NCBI GenBank assembly: GCA_005843805.1
Contig: SZXY01000024.1
Span: 1-56,440, forward strand
DNA: 56,440 bases
From: Chlorobium sp.
GTDB taxonomy: Bacteria > Bacteroidota > Chlorobiia > Chlorobiales > Chlorobiaceae
Direction: 5' to 3'
Shown one piece after another: positions 19,229-29,099 of the stretch. Each line of letters begins with the position of its first letter. Within the stretch, counting starts at the first letter, position 1. The notes beneath the pieces were generated by a model. The model was not told the origin of the DNA and did not search any database. It worked only from the letters and a program-made list of their open reading frames with translations. The position numbers and the translations under genes are program-made.

Positions 19229-22200
19229 GTGAGAGTATCCCGTTGACTTGGCAGAGTAGTTTGGGAGGGTGCATGCAAGTCAGAAGATTGACTGGCGATT
19301 TCCTTGAGCAGGGATGAATAGTCTCTTGCAAGTGCAGCTCTTTCATCCGGCGAGATCATGGCGGTATTGAAACAAAGGCTGAGTGTCAGGGTTTCACTGC
19401 TCTCATCAAGATGGAAGGAGGTTGTCAAAGCTGTATTTCGCTGGCTCTCGTACCTGCTCTTCGGGATAAGCGGTTGTGGCGATGATGTTACAATGGTTTT
19501 TGAATGTTGCTCCAGATATTTCCTGTCGAGTTTTCCGTTCAAGGCAAGAGGCAGCTCTTTGAGTGGAAAAAATCGTGCAGGAATCATGCTTTCCGGAAGA
19601 TGCTGCCGGAGAAAATGACGCACAGCCCCAATATCAGGGCTACCTTCACACACTATCCATGCATGAAGTTCGGTAACATTATTGTTTAATGCAGGAACGA
19701 CGACGGCCTGCTTTATCTGGCCACAACGTTCAAGAACATGTTCAATTTCGCCCGGTTCAATTCGCTGGCCACGAATTTTTACCTGCCAGTCAGAACGTCC
19801 AAGGTATTCGATGCTGCCATCACTTTTCCATCGGCCTGTGTCACCGGTTAAATAGATCCGGCCTTTCGGATTAAACTGGTCTGTGATGAAGCGTTCGAGA
19901 GTGAGTTCCGGGCGGTTGAGGTAGCCGCGTGCCACTTGAATGCCGCCAATTGCAATTTCGCCGGAGATTCCTGCAGGCAAGGGTTGATGGTTTTCATCAA
20001 GAATGTAAAGCGTGGTGTTGGCAATGGGTCGGCCAATGGAGGGTATTTTTTCCCCTGACCATGGTGACGCCGCTTGCCAGCTCACATCTACAGTGGCTTC
20101 AGTTGGGCCATAAAGGTTATGGAGTTCAGTACCGTAACGATCATACAGGAGTTGGTTAAAACGTTCGGCCAATACAGGGTCGAGAGCTTCACCACTGACA
20201 AAGACAACTCTCAGGCTTGACAGGGAGTGGTACTCTATGTGGCCACCGCACAGAGAGTCAAGAAAAACGGTGAGCATGGACGGAACGAAGTGAATGATCG
20301 TAACCTGATGTTTTTCAATTGCTTTGGCCAGTGCTTCAGGATCTTTTTCATCCCCTGGTTTAAGCATGGCCACAGCAGCTCCGCTCCATGACCACCAGAA
20401 GAGTTCCCAGATCGAAACGTCAAAGGTTATTGGCGTTTTCTGTAAAATAACGTCACCCCGGAGGATCGGGAATTTACTCTGCATCCACAAGATGCGGTTA
20501 AGCACGGCTTGATGCTCGATCAAAACACCTTTTGGTTTTCCGGTCGACCCGGATGTATAGATGATATAAGCCAGGTCATCAGGAGCAGCCAGACAGAGTG
20601 GTTCCGCGTTACTTTCGGGTGCTGGAAGGGAAAGGTATCTGCAGGAACCTGACAATTCTGGAAGCATCGGCCCATCAATGAGGACAAATGGCTGGTGAAG
20701 ATCATCAAAGATGTCACGAAGACGCGCCAGTGGCTGGTTTGGGTCGAGAGGAACATAGACGGCTCCTGCCATAACTATTCCAAAGATTGCTGCCAGCATT
20801 TCCGGAGAGCGGGGAAGCAGCATGGCGACTCTCTGGCCTCGCTGGACACCTGCTTTTTTTATATGTTCAGCTATGGCGCCAGCCCGACGGGCAAAATCGA
20901 TGTAATTAGTCCTCTCTCCATCCGCCGAAAAAACTGCAGGGTCGCTGGAGTGGGTGAGTACTCTATCAAGAAAAGGTTCTGGAATGGAGCGTTGCGTCGG
21001 CAATGCCAGTGCTGTGTCGTTAAAATCTTCGATGACCTGTTTTTTCTCTCCTGGAAGCCAGATATTCAGTTCAGCAACCAGAGCGTCGGGTTTCTCTGTG
21101 ACAGCGGCGATAAGTGCCAGCAGTCTGCCAGCGAACCTTGTAATAGTTGGCTCTTCGAACAGTTCGCCGGAAAATTCAAGGAAGAGTTCGATCTCTCTTT
21201 CCTTCCTCAGGAAGTTGAAGGAAAGGTCGAATTTTGCAAATGGAAGGTTGGTCGGAATCGACGAGCTTTTTAATCCAGGCAATGCCGGAGCTTCTGGAAA
21301 GGAATCCTGCCATACCACGAGAACGTCAAAAAGTGGATTGCGTGCCAGGTCGCGACTCAGGTTCAGGCACTCAACGAGCTTGCCGAAAGGGCACTGCTGA
21401 TCGGACAGCGCAGCCTGCCACTCCTCTTTGACACATGCAAGGTGTTCGTGAAATGTCTGGTCAGGTTTGAGGTGGCAAGGTATTGCAAGGGTATTGACAA
21501 AAAATCCGACCAGTTCCGATAACTCAGTTCGGTCACGACCGGACGTTAAGGCGCCCAGAGCAAAATCGTTTACTCTCTGGTGACCAGAGAGTCGATAGAG
21601 AAGCAGTTCAACGATAGCCAGAAGCAGGACAAACGGTGTTACTTCGCAATCTCTTGCGAGTTGGTCCAGGCTTTGGCTGATCGAGGAATCGAAAGGGAAA
21701 TGGAGTGTTCTACCTCCAAAATTACGATTCAGCGGTCGAGGATGATCGGTCGGCAAATCAAGTGGTTCCAGGGGCGGGCTCAGTCGCTTTATCCTGCGAT
21801 CGAGCATTTGTTGACTTGCTTCGCTTTTCAGAAAGGTGATTTGTGAGTCAACATAATCCGACAACTGATACTTGATGGGTGAAAGCGGAGTTGCTGGCAC
21901 TCCTGTTTCAAGGGCATAGAAAGTCGCAAGATCGTGCAGCAGAATTCCTAAACTCCAGCCGTCGCATGCGATGTGGTGAATGACCATTAAAAAACGCCAG
22001 TGATCTTCATGCAGCTTGAAGAGAAAAGAGCGTCCCGGAGTTTCATGCTCCAGGTGGAACGGCCGGATAGTTTCGGCCAGCATCTTTTCGTTTGTGGCGC
22101 CTTCAGGGTCAGCAACCCGGCTGAAATCAAGGGTAAGCGGGGAGAGATTGCCTGCGGCCACCAGACGTTGCCGGGCGATATGGTTATTGTCGTCTGCCGG

Positions 22201-24411
22201 GCAGATGAGAAGCCGGAGTGCAAGGTGTCGCTTTTCAAGGGAAATGAGTGCCCGTTTGAATGCCGCAACATCCAGGTTTCCCTTTATTTCAAAGGCTGAG
22301 GGAATATTGTAGAACGCAGAATCAGGAGTCAGCCGCTGCAATATCCAGAGCCGTTCCTGGCCATTTGAGAGGGGGAAAAAAGCGGTTTCCTTATGGAGTA
22401 TCCTGCTCAGTGCCTCACGATCCTTTTTCCCGTTCGAAGTAATCGGCAAAGAGTCCATCACGATAAAACGTGCTGGCATCATGTAGATGGGAAGACGTTC
22501 GGCAAGATGGTGTCGCCATGCCATTTCTTCATTGTTACTTGAGGCGATGAATGCAACCAGTTCCTTTGTTTCCCCTTCACCATCCACCATCACCAGTGCA
22601 TCATGAACGCCCAGGCAGCCAGAAAGAGTGGCCTCAATTGCGGAAGTCTCAACACGATGTCCGCGCAGTTTGATCTGTCCATCGCGTCGTCCGCCAAATT
22701 CAAGCACCCCGTCTTTGCGCCAGCGGGCAAGATCGCCGGTTCGATAGATGCGTTCTTCAGGATGAGCCGGCAAGGAGACAAATGATTTGTCGGTGAGATC
22801 TTTCCTGCCGGCATATCCAATAGCCAGACCATCACCGGCAGCGCACAACTCTCCCCATGTGCCGATCTCTGCCGGCGACAACTCCTCGTCGAGCACATAG
22901 ACCCTCGTATGGGCAATGGGGCGACCTATGGGTATGCTGCTGGCCAGAAGATCAGTTGCAGTAACAGCATGCAGTGTGGTGAAGGTCGTATTTTCCGTGG
23001 GGCCGTAACCGTTCAATATCTGAAGGTTTGGACAAGCGGCCATCACTGTTTTTATATGGGGAATACTGAGCACCTCGCCACCGGTCAGCAAAACTTTAAG
23101 CGGGTCAAAGGCCTCGGGGCGAAGGTCAGCGATCCGGTTGACAAGGCTGGCGGTCAGCCACATTGCCACCACACCCTTCTTGTGCAGGTAATCGCCAAGC
23201 CATTCAGGTTGCATAAGCAGGCTCTCTTCTATGAATACGAGAGAAGCGCCGGAAAGCAGTGTTCCCCAGATTTCCAGAGTCGAAGCATCAAAGCCAAACG
23301 GCGCGGTTTGTGCCATTGCATCTCCCGGATTGAGTGCAAGCACATTTTTATCAAGCGCAAGACGTATCACGGCGCGGTGGGGTACAATCACACCCTTTGG
23401 TTCTCCTGTTGAGCCAGAGGTAAACATGATATAGGCCGGGTCGCTGCCACACGTTTCAGGAATTTCAGGTATTGCTGCAAGAGCTGAAATTATTGTCAAC
23501 TTTTCGAGCGGAAGTATTCTGATCTCTGCGAGTGATAAAAGCCTTTCTCGTCCAGCAAGGTCGGCAATGAGCCAATGCGCATCAGAGAGAGCCAAAAGGC
23601 TTGCGGTCAGCATGGGTGGCATTTTTTCATCCAGTGGCAGATAAGCCGCACCACATTTGAGAACAGCAATAAGGGCGGCTACAGCTTCAGGTTTGCGTTG
23701 CAGGGCCAGCGCTACCGTGCAGCCCGCTCTGACCCCTTCAGCCAAAAGGCCTGCTGCGATTCTGCTCGACCACTCGTCAAGTTGTTGATAACTGATGCAT
23801 TCATCGCCATACACCATAGCTGTCAGGCTCCCATGACGTTTTGCCGCAATCTTCCATAAATGGGCCAATGAGAGATCACGGGGATAAGGATCGTCACTCT
23901 GCATTGAGCTTGAAGTGCATGGCATCACGGAATTCGGCCCGTCAACTGATGGCTGGAAAACTTTTTCAGGCAGTCGAATCAAGGTGTTCCCGGCGTTATC
24001 GAGCAGCAGGGCCATTTTTTTGAGGGTTCTGGCGCTCATTGCCTGAGCAAGATCGATGTTCCCCATGCCAGAAGATTCAATTCGGTGTACAAGTCGCATG
24101 AGGAGCAGGCTGTGTCCTCCGAGGATAAAAAAGTCGTCGTTACGGCTTATGTTATCACTGTTTAAAAATTCACTCCAGAGTAGTGCCAGTCGTTTTTCGG
24201 TCTCAGTTTGTGGTGGTTCAGGAGCAATGAGCGGGTGATTCCGCTCTTTTTCAAGGAATGCAATCAACTCGGGTTTTATTGCCAGCACTTTCTTACGGAG
24301 CTCCTCGTTGAAACTGCCTTCAGGAGCATTGAAATGCAATGTGCCCTCTGAAACCCAGAGTCGAATATCAAGTTCACTCAGTTCGGCAAGCAGATCTTTG
24401 ATCGACATCAT
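19225..24411 (-). CDS. NRPS with TubC-type docking domain, order T-A-C-A plus C-domain tail (1728 aa)
   Basis: The track start at 24417 is a TTG; ATGs at 24411 and 24408 fit better, the latter starting exactly at the docking domain (MSIKDLLAELSELDIRLW...). Order by approximate residue: TubC_N-like docking domain (1-55), T (~102, LGGHSL), A (TSGSTGEPKG ~336), C (HHIACDGWS ~815), A (TSGSTGKPKG ~1293), then ~70 residues matching only the last part of a C domain (TLTLSLCFNTAMISPDERAAL). No T follows either A domain. The pocket of A1 reads D-A-L-W-L-G-G-T-F-K (Val-type) and that of A2 D-V-W-H-F-S-L-V-D-K, a common serine code. The docking domain implies an upstream protein partner. The missing T and truncated C suggest an internal deletion next to the following gene, or loading of T domains in trans. 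Confidence 0.92.
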   Translation of the reverse strand: MMSIKDLLAELSELDIRLWVSEGTLHFNAPEGSFNEELRKKVLAIKPELIAFLEKERNHPLIAPEPPQTETEKRLALLWSEFLNSDNISRNDDFFILGGHSLLLMRLVHRIESSGMGNIDLAQAMSARTLKKMALLLDNAGNTLIRLPEKVFQPSVDGPNSVMPCTSSSMQSDDPYPRDLSLAHLWKIAAKRHGSLTAMVYGDECISYQQLDEWSSRIAAGLLAEGVRAGCTVALALQRKPEAVAALIAVLKCGAAYLPLDEKMPPMLTASLLALSDAHWLIADLAGRERLLSLAEIRILPLEKLTIISALAAIPEIPETCGSDPAYIMFTSGSTGEPKGVIVPHRAVIRLALDKNVLALNPGDAMAQTAPFGFDASTLEIWGTLLSGASLVFIEESLLMQPEWLGDYLHKKGVVAMWLTASLVNRIADLRPEAFDPLKVLLTGGEVLSIPHIKTVMAACPNLQILNGYGPTENTTFTTLHAVTATDLLASSIPIGRPIAHTRVYVLDEELSPAEIGTWGELCAAGDGLAIGYAGRKDLTDKSFVSLPAHPEERIYRTGDLARWRKDGVLEFGGRRDGQIKLRGHRVETSAIEATLSGCLGVHDALVMVDGEGETKELVAFIASSNNEEMAWRHHLAERLPIYMMPARFIVMDSLPITSNGKKDREALSRILHKETAFFPLSNGQERLWILQRLTPDSAFYNIPSAFEIKGNLDVAAFKRALISLEKRHLALRLLICPADDNNHIARQRLVAAGNLSPLTLDFSRVADPEGATNEKMLAETIRPFHLEHETPGRSFLFKLHEDHWRFLMVIHHIACDGWSLGILLHDLATFYALETGVPATPLSPIKYQLSDYVDSQITFLKSEASQQMLDRRIKRLSPPLEPLDLPTDHPRPLNRNFGGRTLHFPFDSSISQSLDQLARDCEVTPFVLLLAIVELLLYRLSGHQRVNDFALGALTSGRDRTELSELVGFFVNTLAIPCHLKPDQTFHEHLACVKEEWQAALSDQQCPFGKLVECLNLSRDLARNPLFDVLVVWQDSFPEAPALPGLKSSSIPTNLPFAKFDLSFNFLRKEREIELFLEFSGELFEEPTITRFAGRLLALIAAVTEKPDALVAELNIWLPGEKKQVIEDFNDTALALPTQRSIPEPFLDRVLTHSSDPAVFSADGERTNYIDFARRAGAIAEHIKKAGVQRGQRVAMLLPRSPEMLAAIFGIVMAGAVYVPLDPNQPLARLRDIFDDLHQPFVLIDGPMLPELSGSCRYLSLPAPESNAEPLCLAAPDDLAYIIYTSGSTGKPKGVLIEHQAVLNRILWMQSKFPILRGDVILQKTPITFDVSIWELFWWSWSGAAVAMLKPGDEKDPEALAKAIEKHQVTIIHFVPSMLTVFLDSLCGGHIEYHSLSSLRVVFVSGEALDPVLAERFNQLLYDRYGTELHNLYGPTEATVDVSWQAASPWSGEKIPSIGRPIANTTLYILDENHQPLPAGISGEIAIGGIQVARGYLNRPELTLERFITDQFNPKGRIYLTGDTGRWKSDGSIEYLGRSDWQVKIRGQRIEPGEIEHVLERCGQIKQAVVVPALNNNVTELHAWIVCEGSPDIGAVRHFLRQHLPESMIPARFFPLKELPLALNGKLDRKYLEQHSKTIVTSSPQPLIPKSRYESQRNTALTTSFHLDESSETLTLSLCFNTAMISPDERAALARDYSSLLKEIASQSSDLHAPSQTTLPSQRDTLT

Positions 24412-24444
24412 GTTCAATGAGCTTTATTATGAGATGAACCAGGG

Positions 24445-26085
24445 CTAACTGTTTTCGTTCCTGTTTTCCTGAAGCTTTTCGATCTGGCCATCATGCATTT
24501 TGTACATGCTGTCTGCCAGGTGGAACCATCGATCATCATGCGTTACACATATAATGATCTTTCCACGTTTTTTGAGATCCGGCAAAATTTCTTCGTAAAA
24601 GATGCGGCGAAAGTGAGGATCCTGGTCTGCTGCCCATTCGTCAAGGACAATGATCGGTTTGTTCTCAAGTTCAGCGACGATAAGTGCGAGCCGTTTCCGC
24701 TGTCCAGAGGAGAGATCTATTGTACTGAAAGAGCCATCGCAAACCGTCACTTTGTCTTGCATGCCGAAACGTTCGAGCATTTCACCAATCCTCGCCGGAT
24801 TTGGTTCTTCAATTGATGTGAGGCGTCTTGAAAGATGGAAATCGGAAAAAATGGCCGAAAATCTGTTTCGATAGTCCTGCATCTGCTCAGTTTTGAGTTC
24901 TGTGCCATCAGCCAGGAGAGAGCCTGTGTCAAGTGGAATAAGGCCGGTGAGCAGTCGCAGCAAGGTCGATTTGCCGGAACCATTTCCCCCGGTGATGAAG
25001 GTGATCTGGCCGGCATGGAACTCAGCAGTTAGTGGACCGACTTTGAAGAGGGAGATTCCTTCCTTGTCACGGTAAGAGAGTTCGGCGTTTCTGAGGGCAA
25101 TTGACAAGGGTGATTTTTCCAGCGAACCCGTCTCCTCACTTGATACTGTTTTTGCAGCGGCAGCCAGCCGGTTTTTTATGTTGTCAATATTTTCAAGTGC
25201 CAGTTCGGCTTTTGTTACGAGGGGAGTGACAAAGGAAACCGTACTTACCGGTCCTGAGATAAAAAGTACAGCGATAGTGGCAGGAAGAACTACCTCGTGG
25301 AAGCCGGCAACGAAGAGCGGGACAACGAAAACCATCAAGCCAACCAGAGAAAACAACATTGCCTCGATGACGGCATAATTTCGGCCCCACTGCGCTTTGA
25401 GTAATGAGCTGGTTGTGCGTGATTCTTGAGATGCCTCCCCGAGGGTTGCTGTTACATCGTCCGCACGCGCTCCGCTCATTCTGATCTCTTTGAATCCGTG
25501 CAGGAGCTCGGTAAGGCCATCAAAAACCCTTTTTTCAGCGTCGGAAGCTGATTGCATCATTGTTCGCAGTGCCTTGACGCGAGAAAAACGTATCGCGACG
25601 GTTAACCCGGCAAGACCGAATGCGAGGATACATGCAAAAGGTGAAAGCCAGGCAAGGTAGGCTGCAAGGAAAAGCAGCATGACAGCCTGCTGAAACCCTA
25701 TGACGAGCATTGGCAGCACTTCGGCAAGAATTTGCGTATCCTGGGTAAGAGCACCCTGAAGGGTGGCGTGACCGATTTTTTCGATCGTGACCAGATCAGT
25801 TCGGCGGATCAGCTCGAACAGGCCAACACGCAGCTTGTGTATCAGTCGTTCGGTATCTTTCGAGGCCGTCACCAGCGTATAGATGTGTGTTACGTGATAG
25901 AGTGCCAGAGTGATGGCGAACATCAGCATAAGACGTCCGCTGATTTGGCCGCTTCCGCCCTCTTTTGAAGCTGTCGAAACCAGTGCGACGAGGGACATTG
26001 TTGCCACTGCTGACAAAATATTCATCAAGAGGAGTGATTTGAGATTTTCCGGAATTTCCCGCACAACGGCGTTAAATAGTCTCAT
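24445..26085 (-). CDS. Peptide-export ABC half-transporter, SyrD/PvdE type (copy 2)
   Basis: 546 residues, with about six hydrophobic segments in the first 300 residues followed by an ATPase domain. Walker A is GGNGSGKST, the signature region is DLSSGQRKRLAL, and Walker B reads IIVLDEWAADQDP. The DEWAADQDP form is characteristic of the cyclic-peptide/siderophore export family (SyrD, PvdE). In that family one polypeptide carries membrane and ATPase parts and works as a dimer in the inner membrane. The start overlaps the stop of the closely related gene upstream (ATGA), which suggests a heterodimer. It probably exports the cluster's peptide or an intermediate to the periplasm. Confidence 0.92.
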   Translation of the reverse strand: MRLFNAVVREIPENLKSLLLMNILSAVATMSLVALVSTASKEGGSGQISGRLMLMFAITLALYHVTHIYTLVTASKDTERLIHKLRVGLFELIRRTDLVTIEKIGHATLQGALTQDTQILAEVLPMLVIGFQQAVMLLFLAAYLAWLSPFACILAFGLAGLTVAIRFSRVKALRTMMQSASDAEKRVFDGLTELLHGFKEIRMSGARADDVTATLGEASQESRTTSSLLKAQWGRNYAVIEAMLFSLVGLMVFVVPLFVAGFHEVVLPATIAVLFISGPVSTVSFVTPLVTKAELALENIDNIKNRLAAAAKTVSSEETGSLEKSPLSIALRNAELSYRDKEGISLFKVGPLTAEFHAGQITFITGGNGSGKSTLLRLLTGLIPLDTGSLLADGTELKTEQMQDYRNRFSAIFSDFHLSRRLTSIEEPNPARIGEMLERFGMQDKVTVCDGSFSTIDLSSGQRKRLALIVAELENKPIIVLDEWAADQDPHFRRIFYEEILPDLKKRGKIIICVTHDDRWFHLADSMYKMHDGQIEKLQENRNENS

Positions 26086-27731
26086 TTTGTATCCTCCTTG
26101 TCTATATCGAGTTCTGTCAACTGACCTTCCTCAAGATGCAGACGACGGTCTGCACTATCAAAATAGCGGTCATCGTGCGTTACAGCGATAATGGTTATTT
26201 TTCGACGTTTTAGTTCCGGCAGGATTTCACGATAGAATTTATGCCTGAAGTATGCATCCTGGTCAGCGGCCCATTCGTCAAGGATCAGGATTGGTTTTTT
26301 TTCAAGGAGTGCCGCCACAAGAGCAAGACGCTTGCATTGACCCGTAGACAAGTCAGTGCGGGTAAATCTGTCGCCATTGATTCCGACCACACGCTCCATC
26401 TCCATCCAGTGCAGAAGATCTTCTGCGGTTACATTATCGACTTTCCCAAGTCCGTAAAGCTTTGAGAAAAGGTGAAAGTCAGAGAATACCGGTGCCATCA
26501 GGGAACGGTATCCTGAGAGGTTTGTTGGTGAGACAACCCTGTTGTCTTTCAACAGTTGGCCACGTTGGGGATGATAGAGACCGGTCAGCAGTTTGATGAA
26601 GCTTGATTTTCCCGAGCCGTTGCCACCGGTGATGAACAGGACTTCCCCTGGATGTATGGTGACGTTCAGCGGGCCGAGAGTGAAAGGAATCTCTCCTTCG
26701 GGGGCTGGATACGCAAATTCAATATCAGCCATCCGGATTTCGTTGAAGTTGGTTGAAGGTGGCTCGGCAGCTTCCGCACTGCTTTGCTCTTCAATGCTTG
26801 CCAGTTCGCTGTCAAGTGCCATCATACGGCCTGCTGCAGCTTTTGCCGCACGCAAAACGGTAAGGGATTGCATCAGTCCAAAAACAGGCGGAACCATGAA
26901 AAGTACCGCTGCTGATATCTTTACCAACTCACTCCTGATTGCAGGAGAATAAATCGGGACAACAAACACCACAAGTCCCAGCATCAGGTTGAACATCGTT
27001 TCACCAAAGACGAACTGTTGCCAGCTTTGGCGGTGCAGTTCGCTTCGTGTTGTGACCGTGTGGGTAGAGAGCTCATTAAACTCATCGCCAAGAGCCTGGC
27101 TCCGTTTGCTGTTGAGTCGCTGCTCCTTGAATCCGTCAAGGAGGTCGGAGACGCATTCAAAGAGTTTGGCTTCATCGGTGGATAACTCTTCCTGGCATTT
27201 CTCCAGCGAAAGACCAAGCTGGTAGTATGCATAAGAAGCGGCGACAAGCAGGATTGTCAAAAGCAGAAAGGCGACCAGCGAGATTGTGGCGATGTAGATG
27301 AGGATCATCGCGATCTGTATGACTGAACGTGTTGCCAGGGCAAGGTATTGGGAGTTGGATGAAACGATCTTGCAGCTCTGCGTGATGTTTCCGAACAGCC
27401 TGCTTTGGCCAAAGTGTTCGAGTTTCCAAAGATCGCCATGGCGAAGCCGATAGATCAATTTCATTCGCAGTTTGTCTATCGCTTTTTCAATATCAGACGC
27501 AAACTGCTCAACCAGACGGCTTTCATAGACAACGTAGATCAGCAGGCAGATTAAAAAGAGCCCGGCAACCGGTACATCGACAAATTCCTCTTTCGTATCA
27601 TTGATCTTTTGCGCAGCGATGGTAACAACTGCAAGTACAAGGGTGGTGCTTAATGCCGATGCTGACGCAAAGGCAAAAAGCTTGCGGAGTGGTTTGTCAC
27701 TGATCGATTGCAGGAGGCGAAGCAGATTCAC
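26082..27731 (-). CDS. Peptide-export ABC half-transporter, SyrD/PvdE type (copy 1)
   Basis: 549 residues with the same layout as the following gene: N-terminal membrane segments, then Walker A GGNGSGKSS, DLSTGQCKRLAL and Walker B ILILDEWAADQDA. The start codon is GTG (27729-27731) with a strong upstream AAGGAGAG, one of the few clear ribosome-binding sites in the cluster; it decides the start. It overlaps the next half-transporter by four bases. The two proteins are clearly related throughout, so this is an old tandem duplication whose products probably pair. Family members export lipopeptides and siderophore precursors. Confidence 0.92.
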   Translation of the reverse strand: MNLLRLLQSISDKPLRKLFAFASASALSTTLVLAVVTIAAQKINDTKEEFVDVPVAGLFLICLLIYVVYESRLVEQFASDIEKAIDKLRMKLIYRLRHGDLWKLEHFGQSRLFGNITQSCKIVSSNSQYLALATRSVIQIAMILIYIATISLVAFLLLTILLVAASYAYYQLGLSLEKCQEELSTDEAKLFECVSDLLDGFKEQRLNSKRSQALGDEFNELSTHTVTTRSELHRQSWQQFVFGETMFNLMLGLVVFVVPIYSPAIRSELVKISAAVLFMVPPVFGLMQSLTVLRAAKAAAGRMMALDSELASIEEQSSAEAAEPPSTNFNEIRMADIEFAYPAPEGEIPFTLGPLNVTIHPGEVLFITGGNGSGKSSFIKLLTGLYHPQRGQLLKDNRVVSPTNLSGYRSLMAPVFSDFHLFSKLYGLGKVDNVTAEDLLHWMEMERVVGINGDRFTRTDLSTGQCKRLALVAALLEKKPILILDEWAADQDAYFRHKFYREILPELKRRKITIIAVTHDDRYFDSADRRLHLEEGQLTELDIDKEDTK

Positions 27732-27785
27732 GTATCTCTCCTTGTTATTAAAATAGCTGAACGCAAAATGTTACTTGTCCGGCGT

Positions 27786-29051
27786 TCATGGGTTGAGATA
27801 ACTCGTTATTTTCTCCACATTTTTCTTGAAAGCTTCACACAACAGCCTGTGGCTCTCTTCTTTAAGGCAGCTTTCAACCCCGAATCCTGTTTTTCCTTCT
27901 CTGCTCAATCCGTTTATCTCCACAATATTGCCAAACCGGTTATCGGGGTTCATGCTCTCGCCACTTGACTCTCCCATGCGTATCTGCCAGAATTTCTCTT
28001 CTGTCCCGCCAACATGTTCAAGATAGTTAAAGAGAATTTCAGGCAACTGCTCATAGCCATGTATTGCTCCGTATCCTATGGCCTTGTGACGAACTCTGCT
28101 TTGGCTATTGCGGTTCCTCTCGATTGTATCGTCGATATCTTTGCCGACACTTAAACAGAGAGGGAAGAGTGTTGTGAACCATCCCACCGTTCGACTTATA
28201 TCTGTATGGTTGTCCAGCTTGTCCCGCCCATCTTTTTCGACGGTGATCCAGTTCTGCTTTTTGCCACTTACCTCATAAAGAGCATAACTCAAGCCGCTCA
28301 ACAGCACATCATTGATGTCGGTATTTCTTGCGCTTCTCTTTGTCTGAAATAACGTCCTGCTGATCTCTGCCGAAAAATCCACTCTGCTGTATCGTAACTC
28401 GCGGTCATCTTTTTCGGCAAGTTCCTGCCACTCATCTTGTTGATGTTCTTTGCGCTCTCTGTGCCATTCAAGCCAGTATTGGCGCTCTTCTGCGGTCGCG
28501 GTTTTTCCATATTCCTTCACAGCTTCAACCCATTGAGGGTAACTGCTGCAATTGTTTTCGACTTCCCTGCCTTCATAGAGCGCTTTCAGCTCTTCCCGGA
28601 TTATCGGCCAACTGGCGGCATCGAACACCAGATGGTGGAAAGCAAGATATATCCGTTCGCTCCCGTCTGCATATCCTCTCAAGATACCGCATTGCCAAAT
28701 ATAGCCTCTCTCGGTGTCAAACCCGCTTTGCCACTGTGTCAGTTCATGGAATATCTCGTCTTCTTTTTTTCCTCTGATATCCAGCTCCCTGATTTCCGCT
28801 ATTGGGCTCTCTTTGCGAATGTATTGTTTTCCGTCTCGATATACGGCCCTCAACATCGAATGCCGCCTGTTCAGCTTTTCAAGCGCTCTTTGTACTCTCT
28901 CTTTGTCCGTTTTTTCATTGACATAAATAAGAAAAGAGTGGTTAAAATGATTTGCTGCCGGCAATGTTTTTGCCATAAACCATTTTTGAATTGGCAGATA
29001 TCCAATGGGTTCCATTTCCATTTGCTTATCGAATACGGGCATGCTCTTCAT
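27786..29051 (-). CDS. Free-standing NRPS epimerization domain
   Basis: At 421 residues it is the size of one condensation-superfamily domain, with no A, T or other domain attached. The epimerization-type motifs are present in order: PIQKWF near residue 20, HHLVFDAASWPII (HHxxxDxxSW), RTVGWFT, IGYGAIHGY and LFNYLEHVG. E domains normally sit in cis behind a T domain and racemise the bound residue's alpha carbon. Here none of the NRPS proteins has an E domain, so this protein probably acts in trans on a carrier-bound peptide. The D-donor-type C domain at the end of the 1562-residue NRPS is a natural consumer. Spacers of 48 and 54 bases separate it from the neighbours; no SD is seen upstream. 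A trans-acting C-like role is the main alternative. Confidence 0.85.
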   Translation of the reverse strand: MKSMPVFDKQMEMEPIGYLPIQKWFMAKTLPAANHFNHSFLIYVNEKTDKERVQRALEKLNRRHSMLRAVYRDGKQYIRKESPIAEIRELDIRGKKEDEIFHELTQWQSGFDTERGYIWQCGILRGYADGSERIYLAFHHLVFDAASWPIIREELKALYEGREVENNCSSYPQWVEAVKEYGKTATAEERQYWLEWHRERKEHQQDEWQELAEKDDRELRYSRVDFSAEISRTLFQTKRSARNTDINDVLLSGLSYALYEVSGKKQNWITVEKDGRDKLDNHTDISRTVGWFTTLFPLCLSVGKDIDDTIERNRNSQSRVRHKAIGYGAIHGYEQLPEILFNYLEHVGGTEEKFWQIRMGESSGESMNPDNRFGNIVEINGLSREGKTGFGVESCLKEESHRLLCEAFKKNVEKITSYLNP

Positions 29052-29099
29052 AACAACGCTATCTTTTTATGGCGTACAGGAGGTTTGTTGTTTTTTTTC

